Shown here: positions 57,284-64,000 of the stretch, piece after piece
Numbering within the stretch: position 1 is the stretch's first letter
Layout of the letters: the number at the start of each line of letters is the position of its first letter
From: Allacma fusca
Lineage: Eukaryota; Arthropoda; Collembola; Symphypleona; Sminthuridae
Length of the DNA: 64,000 bases
Assembly: GCA_947179485.1 (NCBI GenBank)
Contig: OX359247.1
Coordinates: 60,237,131 to 60,301,130 of the forward strand
Reading direction: 5' to 3'
Notes under the pieces: generated by a model
What the model saw: only the letters and a program-made list of their open reading frames with translations
Database searches by the model: none
Told to the model about the DNA's origin: nothing
Translations under genes and position numbers: made by a program

Positions 57284-59215
57284 TTATTGGGAAAGATGAT
57301 CTACCGCTTTGGAGAGGGTAGTAACCTGACAAGAGGGGTTTAAAGGAAGCATAACTTGCGTTCCAGTGGACGGATCGCTGGTAAAGAACGCTGGGAGAGC
57401 ATGTTCTCGCCTTCTTGTGATACGGCGGGCAAAGAAAATTCGGCATCCGCCGTAGCAGAAGAGGCCTATTCCAATTAAAAATGTCATAAGAAAACCGAGG
57501 ACTGAAAAAATACGGAAAAGAAATGTCCAAGGGCCAGAATTTACTTCGAACTCCAAAGGGGGAGGGGATGGAGGAGAAGTGGTGACAGGTAATTGTACCT
57601 GTTTGAGAACTGTTGGTAACATTGTTGAGGGAATTTAAGAGGAAATTCCGTCATCAACGTTGGTAAAATAGGAAGGTGTCGTACCAAGTAGGGGTGGAGG
57701 GACTGTTGCCATGACATACTCATGGCGAATGGTCAAATTTGAATTAGTAGTGGAAGGAGATTCCGGGAAGGAGTTGGATGGGGAGGGAATATAGTCTAAG
57801 ACTTTGGTCACTACAGGAGCAGCAACCATAAGTCCAGTTCCGGCAGCTAACATTTTTACACCAGAATTTTTCTTAGCTACATTATTCTTGGAATTTTTAT
57901 CAAAATGAAAATTATCATGCTTATCGTACAATTTGGTGTCCGGAAGTGTTTGGATACTGATGGAGTTGTGAAGAGGTTGTAAGGCAAGACGGGAGCTGGC
58001 CGATGATGCGTGCTTCAAGGGGGTAGTTTTCTTGTTGGATCCCATCAGTTGAGCGAGGTTGGGAAGGCTTCCCCAACCTCCGGGGATTGGAGCAGCCTCA
58101 AATCCGGTGGAGCAGAGGAAGAAGAACACACAGACGAGGAATGTTGTGTATGTAAACGAGAACCTATGAACTGACCTGCCTCGTTTAGTAGTAGCTGGGG
58201 GTAGAGATGTGTGGATGGTAGTAGTGACGGTGTTATTTGCAGGAGGGGGTCTGAATGAAGGTGAGTTTCGGGCGATAGGAAAGTTGGGGTTTGTAATGAA
58301 CGGTCGTCCTTGTGTCTGGAATTTTGGACGGCCCTGGGGCTTGCGGGAGGAGTTCTGAGCGTTGACGACGTGTTGAGGCACGGGGGTACAGTCGGCGTAG
58401 ATTGGGTAATCACGATACCGGGGAATTCGTTCTGGGGTTGATTGAGGAGCATTTCGCACCTTTTGTTGGGGTCTGAATGCTCCGCGGTGTTTGTTAGGGT
58501 TAGTTGAAAACTTGCCAATGGATGTATATTGGGGGCATTGTGGAACGGGGTGAGTCCGACGGCTATTTCCTCGGACGTCTGGGGTGGAGATTTGACCGCT
58601 AGAATCGTATGCTTGGGCTTGCCGAATAGCTTCTTTGACTGTTTCCTCTGCCGGGTCAGGAGGTCCATTGACATCAGATCCTCCCTCAGGAATGTCGAGA
58701 TGACAATCTGCGCGTCCACTTGGATCACGGGAACTGCACTCAGGTGAAGAGGGGGTGGATCCCTCATTTCCTGTAGTAGATTCCGGGATTGTACTGCATA
58801 AGAGTAGCTTGCTGAGCAGTATGTTGCTCGAAGTTGTTCCATTAATGGGGGAATTGTGGAGGGGAGGAGTATCCCCGCCGCCACATGACGAAAAGTCCGA
58901 TGATAAATGGGAATAAGAGGATCCGAGTGAGTCATCATCTGACCCTGTAGGCTGGTGTACTGAAAGGGGAAGATCCGGACTGTGGCTTCGGCCACGGGGC
59001 AATATATCGGTGTCTGGGGAAGTCCCGGAAGTTGAACTGGAATGAGCTCTATCCAGGGATTTTCGCCCAGTAGAATTGAGGTCCGAATTGCTAGAGTCGA
59101 GGAGAACTTTTGGACTCCCGGAATCGTCGGGTAAGACGGGAGGAGTGGATTTGTTGGTGGAAGAAAGCTGGACATGATCCGAAGGCATTAGGCAATTTGT
59201 AAAGAAATGAAGCAC
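57284..59215 (-). other. Env-position ORF3b region, element 2
   Basis: Counterpart of ORF3b in element 1. The signal-like stretch (FLVCVFFFLCSTGFEAAP), G-G-W-G-S-L-P, the Ala/Gly-rich segment ending K-V-L-D-Y-I-P-S-P-S-N, and a C-terminal hydrophobic helix with basic tail are all recognisable. The region has about one break. The N-terminal half overlaps ORF3a and does not resemble element 1 in this frame. Confidence 0.5.
58045..59175 (-). CDS. Env-position ORF3a, element 2
   Basis: A 376-codon frame conserved with ORF3a of element 1 (L-G-E-N-P-W, Y-C-P-V-A-E, R-T-F-R-H-V-A, Q-L-R-A-T-Y-C, M-R-D-P-P, V-I-Q-V-D-A-Q-I, and L-L-N-E-A-G-Q-F near the end). It overlaps ORF3b in the same relative frame as in element 1. 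No known domain recognised. Confidence 0.65.
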   Translation of the reverse strand: MSSFLPPTNPLLPSYPTIPGVQKFSSTLAIRTSILLGENPWIELIPVQLPGLPQTPIYCPVAEATVRIFPFQYTSLQGQMMTHSDPLIPIYHRTFRHVAAGILLPSTIPPLMEQLRATYCSASYSYAVQSRNLLQEMRDPPPLHLSAVPVIQVDAQIVISTFLREDLMSMDLLTRQRKQSKKLFGKPKHTILAVKSPPQTSEEIAVGLTPFHNAPNIHPLASFQLTLTNTAEHSDPNKRCEMLLNQPQNEFPGIVITQSTPTVPPCLNTSSTLRTPPASPRAVQNSRHKDDRSLQTPTFLSPETHLHSDPLLQITPSLLPSTHLYPQLLLNEAGQFIGSRLHTQHSSSVCSSSSAPPDLRLLQSPEVGEAFPTSLN

Positions 59216-59338
59216 AAAAACGGGGGTTTATGTAGAAAAATGGAACAGCACTGGGAAATAACTGAAATAAATTGCAAAGAAAAACTCCGAAGACACAATG
59301 AGTGGTGGATGAGAGAGGGAAAAAAAAAATTTGTGTAG

Positions 59339-62300
59339 TTAAGTACGTGGTACTTGAGCTTGTATGCGAGCAGAACGACGTGGATGGGGATGAGACACAG
59401 GGTGAACTTTTGAACGGGGTTTAACAACTTTAGGAGAAGCACTGGAAGAAGAAGTTTTGGTTGACTGACTATCGGACGACTGAGAGAGGGAATCGGAGGG
59501 TGAAGAATGCATATAATCCTGCCAAGCTTGAAATTCATCTTGATCATCGGTCGTATATATGTACTCAGGGTGGACAATACCATCACCCAAGTCTATGTTT
59601 ACAATCTTAAGTTGAGAGAGGTGACACTTTATTACCGGACGGAGTTTGTGGGAAGGAAATGTTAATACAAGGTCAGCATTATTGAATTTGTCTATATAAG
59701 TTATAGTATAGGGACCTATCCATCGACAAAGAAGTTTGTCAGATAAGCCTATTTTGCGTTGGGGGAGGAAGTATCTCACGTGAGAACCGATTTTAAAGTC
59801 GAGGGCAGTATACATGGAATCAAAACGTGCTTTGGCCTGGGCTTGAGCACTTTTGATGAGTTGGGAAATACGATGATGCAAGGCTTGCACTTTACTGGGA
59901 GATAATTGCTGGAAGGACATAAGATTATTGGGAATAGAATTAAGAAGAGGAGCTGGAGGAGCTCGGCCGAAAAATGCTTTGAAGGGAGAAATTTTAGTTA
60001 CTGAATGGGCTGAGGTATTATAAGCAGCATTGACATAGGGAGTAAAAATATCCCAATCTTGCTGATTATCAGATACAAATTTGCTAAGCATAATTGCAAT
60101 GGTTTGGTTGAGTCTCTCAACTGAACCATGAGAACGGGGATGATGTGGCATGCTGACATTATGGGTAATATTAAAACGTTGGAGAAGGGAAGAAACTGCT
60201 GAAGACTTAAATTCCGCAGCTCCATCGGAAATGAGCGTGGACATTCCAGGGAATGCAAGAATAAAAGATTCAAGCTGCATGGCTATATGGGATGATTCTC
60301 GGCACGGTAAAAGTGCTGAGTGCACCCATTTAGTGAATAAATCTGTAAGAACAAAAATGTAAATGTTTCCTCGTATGGTTTCACGGAACGGGCCAAGTAA
60401 ATCCATGGCATATGTACTGCCTGGAGTCTTGACTGTAATGGGTTTGAGGCTATCCATACGGAGTTTTGTTAAATGCTGGCGACTTTGACAATCACCGCAT
60501 TGAGTACAATGACGAAAGGTATCGGCTGTCATTGCACGCCACCAATAGTAAGGACGTATACGGGCCAAAGTTCGTTTAAAATTTAAATGGCCAGAAAGGG
60601 GATGATTATGTGCGTTGTGTAAAAGGGTTGGAATCAAAGCCTTTGGAACAAGAAGTAATTTGGGAGCTCGGGGGTTGAATTGGATAAAATAAATTCCATC
60701 GTCATTTTGTAATAATTTGGAGCGTTTTTTAATTATTATACGAGAAATCGTCGGGTCAAGTTTTTGGGCAGCAAGAAGATTAGTGGGGTCAATAAGAGGG
60801 ACTGAAGGGGATGATTCAAGTGCAACTAGCCCAGGGATATGTAAATCCGCATCCGTATCTGTGGAAGTTGCAAGAGCGTAGGGGCATCGGGAGACACCAT
60901 CCACGTTGCGGTGGAGGGAGCCTTTTTTATATTTAATAACATAACGATACTCCTGTAAAATAATACTCATACGAGTGAGACTGGCAGATGGATCCCTTTG
61001 GCATTTTAAATAACATAATGCATGATGATCAGAGACAATAGTAAAAGGGTGTAAATAAAGAAATTCACGAAACTTTTTGACAGCAAAAACAACAGCTAAG
61101 CATTCTTTTTCAGTTATACTCCAGTTCTTTTCAGCTGGGGTGAGGGAGCGTGATACATAAAAAATGGGGTGTTCTCCATCTTCAAATACCTGATGGAGTA
61201 TACCTGCTAACCCTGCATTGCTAGCATCCGTATATAAGATACAAGGCTTTGTTTCATCATAATGACGAAGTACAGGGGCGGTACAAAGAGCATTTTTTAA
61301 TTCATCAAAAGATTTTTGACAATCGGTGGACCAATGATAAAGAGAATGTTTTTTTAATAATTGTTGTAAGGGGGCAGCTTTTTGTGCAAAACCAGAAATA
61401 AAACGTCGGTAGTAACCTATAGTTCCTAAAAATTTTCGGAGGTAGTCAATGTTATAGGGCCGGTTTTGTTGCATGATCGCAGCAACTTTGGCAGATTCTG
61501 TGGAAAGACCTTGTTGGGAAAGAAAATATCCAAAAAGGGCATGTTCTTGCATGGCAAAATTACATGTGGCTGGATTGAGGCGTAAATTAGCTAATGAGAG
61601 GGCTGTGAGAACTAAATCGAGGGCAATTAAATGGGATGGAAAATCTTTGCTATACGGAATGATATCATCAATGTATGAAACAGCATGGGTAAACCGAAGA
61701 TTACCCAAGGTTTTCATAGCTAAGCGTTGAAAATATGCGGGAGCATTTTTAAGTCCAAAACAAACACGGAGATACATATACAGACCGAATTCTGTAATGA
61801 TTGCCATATAATGTTGGTCGTCTGGGTGAATAGCGGCTTGATAATAACCACTAAATAAATCCAAAGGGGAAAAATAAGCAGCATGACGTAATTGAAATAA
61901 TAGGTCATCAATTCGAGGGAGGGGGAAAAGTTCATCAACAGTAATTTTATTTAATTTCTTGAAATCACATACTAAACGCCACTTTGTCTTCTGTTTGACA
62001 AGAAAAACGGGAGTAGAATAGTTTGAATTATCGCAGGGAACAAAAATACCATTGTCAATTAATTTTTCAAGTTCAGTTTTGAGATAGTCACGTTCAGTTG
62101 TACTAAGTCTGTAAGGCTTAGCCTGAACGGGGGTGGAAGAATATAAACGAATACGCATTGGAGGAAAAGTGCAGATTTTTAAATCATGTAAAGACCATGC
62201 GAATAAGTAGGAAAATTTGTTCAGAAGGGTAATGATTTGAGATTTTTGTGGAGGGGTAAGTTGAGAGTTTATATGTATGTGTTGAAGTTGAGCTGGAGTA

Positions 62301-63322
62301 AGTGGAGAAACATTTGTAGGAATGTCGGGAGGGAGAGTTAATGGAGCAACGGCCTCATATGTATTTAACGTGCCTAAAGTTGTACCTGCTGGTAAGGTCT
62401 GAACTTTATTAGACATGTTACACACAAGTACATGACGGGGCGGCATATTGACGAGAGCTGGAAGAAAAATATTATACTGTGTGGAGATGGATGAGTTAGC
62501 GACAAAACAAAGTGATGGAGATGTAAAAATGGGTGTAGTTGGAACATAGAATTGACGACGCGGAGGAAGTTGGAGAGTAAAGAGAGATTTTATAGGTACA
62601 GAACAACCACAATGCGAAGTACAAGGGGCTGTAAATGCGTCTCTACGTATATAATGAGAGTGTGTGGAGTTGAAGAGGGAGTGATGGTAAACGTCGACAG
62701 TAAGTTTATGCTGGGAAAGGAAAGTGCAACCTAATATGAATGAGGGTGTGAGAAGATCCAAAACTTGAGCCTGTGCTGAATAGGGTACATTGTCAATATG
62801 AAAATGTAACATTACGGTAAATCGTGTACATAAATGATTCTTATCTGCAGTTAAAATATAACGGGGAGGGCAAGGAACGAGCATGGAATCAGGAGGAACA
62901 CTTTGCCTATGAATTAAATTATGAGAAGCTCCAGTGTCAATAAGAGCGTCTAAAATTACATCATTAAATGAGCATAGGACGTAAGGGCAATGAGATGGGT
63001 CGGAAACATTTATTGAGGAAATGTTATCAATGGATAAGCTTGTTGTGGAGGCTGTTGGGTCTGTACCGGGGGTTGTTGTTGAGGAGGGGTGAGGGAGATC
63101 TCGAGACGTTGTACGTTCGAGCGGGGATGATTGTTGTAGCCGCCTCGGCGGTTGTTGGACTGATTGTAATTCTGAGGCATTAAGGGAGGGGGTCGATTGT
63201 TTTGAAATCGATTCGGATTCTGGTAATAGTTTTGGTGCCGGGGGCCCTGACCTTGATGGTAAGAGCCCCTTGCAGCGTTTCCCGATCGACATTCGCGAGC
63301 CATGTGACCTTGACGTCCACAA
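59339..63322 (-). CDS. pol: Pol polyprotein of element 2
   Basis: About 1,327 aa with the same domain order as element 1: protease (A-L-I-D-T-G-A), RT (Y-I-D-D-I), RNase H (L-Y-T-D-A-S), integrase (HHCC, D-D-E, H-P-R-S-H-G-S-V-E-R) and GPY/F module. Overlaps gag by 313 nt in the -1 frame, the same overlap as in element 1. Confidence 0.95.
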   Translation of the reverse strand: MWTSRSHGSRMSIGKRCKGLLPSRSGPPAPKLLPESESISKQSTPSLNASELQSVQQPPRRLQQSSPLERTTSRDLPHPSSTTTPGTDPTASTTSLSIDNISSINVSDPSHCPYVLCSFNDVILDALIDTGASHNLIHRQSVPPDSMLVPCPPRYILTADKNHLCTRFTVMLHFHIDNVPYSAQAQVLDLLTPSFILGCTFLSQHKLTVDVYHHSLFNSTHSHYIRRDAFTAPCTSHCGCSVPIKSLFTLQLPPRRQFYVPTTPIFTSPSLCFVANSSISTQYNIFLPALVNMPPRHVLVCNMSNKVQTLPAGTTLGTLNTYEAVAPLTLPPDIPTNVSPLTPAQLQHIHINSQLTPPQKSQIITLLNKFSYLFAWSLHDLKICTFPPMRIRLYSSTPVQAKPYRLSTTERDYLKTELEKLIDNGIFVPCDNSNYSTPVFLVKQKTKWRLVCDFKKLNKITVDELFPLPRIDDLLFQLRHAAYFSPLDLFSGYYQAAIHPDDQHYMAIITEFGLYMYLRVCFGLKNAPAYFQRLAMKTLGNLRFTHAVSYIDDIIPYSKDFPSHLIALDLVLTALSLANLRLNPATCNFAMQEHALFGYFLSQQGLSTESAKVAAIMQQNRPYNIDYLRKFLGTIGYYRRFISGFAQKAAPLQQLLKKHSLYHWSTDCQKSFDELKNALCTAPVLRHYDETKPCILYTDASNAGLAGILHQVFEDGEHPIFYVSRSLTPAEKNWSITEKECLAVVFAVKKFREFLYLHPFTIVSDHHALCYLKCQRDPSASLTRMSIILQEYRYVIKYKKGSLHRNVDGVSRCPYALATSTDTDADLHIPGLVALESSPSVPLIDPTNLLAAQKLDPTISRIIIKKRSKLLQNDDGIYFIQFNPRAPKLLLVPKALIPTLLHNAHNHPLSGHLNFKRTLARIRPYYWWRAMTADTFRHCTQCGDCQSRQHLTKLRMDSLKPITVKTPGSTYAMDLLGPFRETIRGNIYIFVLTDLFTKWVHSALLPCRESSHIAMQLESFILAFPGMSTLISDGAAEFKSSAVSSLLQRFNITHNVSMPHHPRSHGSVERLNQTIAIMLSKFVSDNQQDWDIFTPYVNAAYNTSAHSVTKISPFKAFFGRAPPAPLLNSIPNNLMSFQQLSPSKVQALHHRISQLIKSAQAQAKARFDSMYTALDFKIGSHVRYFLPQRKIGLSDKLLCRWIGPYTITYIDKFNNADLVLTFPSHKLRPVIKCHLSQLKIVNIDLGDGIVHPEYIYTTDDQDEFQAWQDYMHSSPSDSLSQSSDSQSTKTSSSSASPKVVKPRSKVHPVSHPHPRRSARIQAQVPRT

Positions 63323-64000
63323 TTATAACATTGGATGGAACGATTTTGGGGTTGGTTTCCAGAAGTATTATTATAATTATTATTGGGATGGAAGTTTCCA
63401 CCCCCACGAGAGGGTTGAAAATTTCCGTTGGCTTGTTGAGCCTGATTATTAGAATGAGATGGAGCGCCACGGCCTCGGCCACGACCTCCTCTACCACGAT
63501 TGTTTGCAAAGCTTACTTGAGAATTGGGAGCATCACTAATGCCAAGTTTTGCAATTTTTTCTTCAAGAGCCTGAATTTTTGTCTCAGCCGTATTAGCAGG
63601 GGCAGAGACGGCAGCGAATTCTTTTTGTTCGCAAAAACGGACTAATGCAGCCATGCTGGTGTAACTATATCCAGCGGCTTGGGCTTTCATATGAGGGAGT
63701 AGTCCCTCAATGCCCCATGCAACTTTGTCTTCATTTGACATACTGGGGTTGTAACGCGTGCAAATATAATCAATATCATATAAAAATTTTGCACAACTTT
63801 CGCCTTCTTTTTGGGAGCGAGTTTTTAATTGATTGAGGTAAACCGTGCGGTCTTTCGCATAACGGTCCTTAAAAACTCTGAAAAATGATGCAATATCTGT
63901 GATTGTGGGGGGTTGCTTGGCGATTTCTGCTTGATACCAAGTATAGGGGTCACGAACCAATAAATTGGGCATATGACCCTGAAGAGTCTTCCAATCCCAA
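63010..64000 (-). CDS. gag: Gag of element 2, cut by the window edge
   Basis: C-terminal part of Gag (at least 329 codons). The frame continues past 64000. It contains one CCHC knuckle (C-Y-N-C-G-R-Q-G-H-M-A-R-E-C) and a Gly/Asn/Arg/Gln-rich tail. The visible start W-D-W-K-T-L-Q aligns with W-D-W-A-E-L-Q in element 1. Confidence 0.9.
   Translation of the reverse strand, partial: WDWKTLQGHMPNLLVRDPYTWYQAEIAKQPPTITDIASFFRVFKDRYAKDRTVYLNQLKTRSQKEGESCAKFLYDIDYICTRYNPSMSNEDKVAWGIEGLLPHMKAQAAGYSYTSMAALVRFCEQKEFAAVSAPANTAETKIQALEEKIAKLGISDAPNSQVSFANNRGRGGRGRGRGAPSHSNNQAQQANGNFQPSRGGGNFHPNNNYNNTSGNQPQNRSIQCYNCGRQGHMARECRSGNAARGSYHQGQGPRHQNYYQNPNRFQNNRPPPLMPQNYNQSNNRRGGYNNHPRSNVQRLEISLTPPQQQPPVQTQQPPQQAYPLITFPQ

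Larger units (their letters stand above)
56565..64000 (-). mobile_element. Second Ty3/gypsy element, same family, right-truncated by window
   Basis: Minus-strand element with the same order as element 1: 3' LTR, env-position frames, Pol, Gag. It runs off the right edge, so the 5' LTR is not seen. Pol and Gag align with element 1 throughout but at clearly lower than nucleotide-copy identity, so it is a separate lineage of the family. The visible part is almost whole, with about one break in the env-position region. Age cannot be read from LTR divergence because only one LTR is visible. The left boundary is approximate. Confidence 0.85.

Overview
The window is animal nuclear DNA, AT-rich, with short GT-AG introns (down to about 43-70 bp) and arthropod gene families: an ionotropic receptor, a chitin-binding peritrophin-type domain, an ML/NPC2 domain, a QPD C-type lectin, defensin-like peptides, BTB-BACK-PHR and Crk. 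NB-ARC proteins and a secreted M64 peptidase fit a springtail (Collembola) best. That placement is inference from gene content.

Layout. 0-4 kb: the end of a divergent ionotropic receptor (+), then a five-exon Crk-like adaptor (+) with no N-terminal SH3 domain. 4.9-14.0 kb: a complete Ty3/gypsy LTR element on the minus strand with apparently identical 536-bp LTRs and a CTAT target duplication. 15.1-16.4 kb: a secreted ML domain joined to a chitin-binding domain by a Thr-rich linker (+). 17.1-21.7 kb: a transposon nest made of a hAT element, two tandem Helitron copies and a hAT-type MITE. 24.1-25.5 kb: malectin (+). 26.3-29.3 kb: an NB-ARC/TPR protein (+). 31.1-34.1 kb: a seven-exon BTB-BACK-PHR gene (+). 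35 kb: a secreted glycine-rich protein (+). 37.6-38.7 kb: a secreted protein with two defensin-like CS-alpha-beta domains (+). 41.7-43.6 kb: an intron-bearing envelope-fusion-protein-like gene (+). 44.6-45.4 kb: an unrecognised 187-aa gene (-). 46.1-47.8 kb: a second NB-ARC protein (-). 49.5-50.8 kb: a C-type lectin (-). 53.2-55.5 kb: an M64-family peptidase (+). 56.6-64.0 kb: a second Ty3/gypsy element of the same family (-), cut by the window edge.

Most host genes here are secreted, membrane or innate-immunity types (lectin, defensin-like, ML/chitin-binding, two NB-ARC proteins, glycine-rich secreted protein). They lie on both strands with their own flanking DNA, so this is not an operon. 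Exon models come from reading splice signals and phase by eye. Each multi-exon model keeps one frame and its total length is divisible by three, but none has transcript support here. The most unusual items are the conserved overlapping frames in the env slot of the two LTR elements, the Crk lacking its nSH3, the ML+CBM14 fusion, the two-domain defensin, the M64 peptidase and the possibly co-opted envelope gene.
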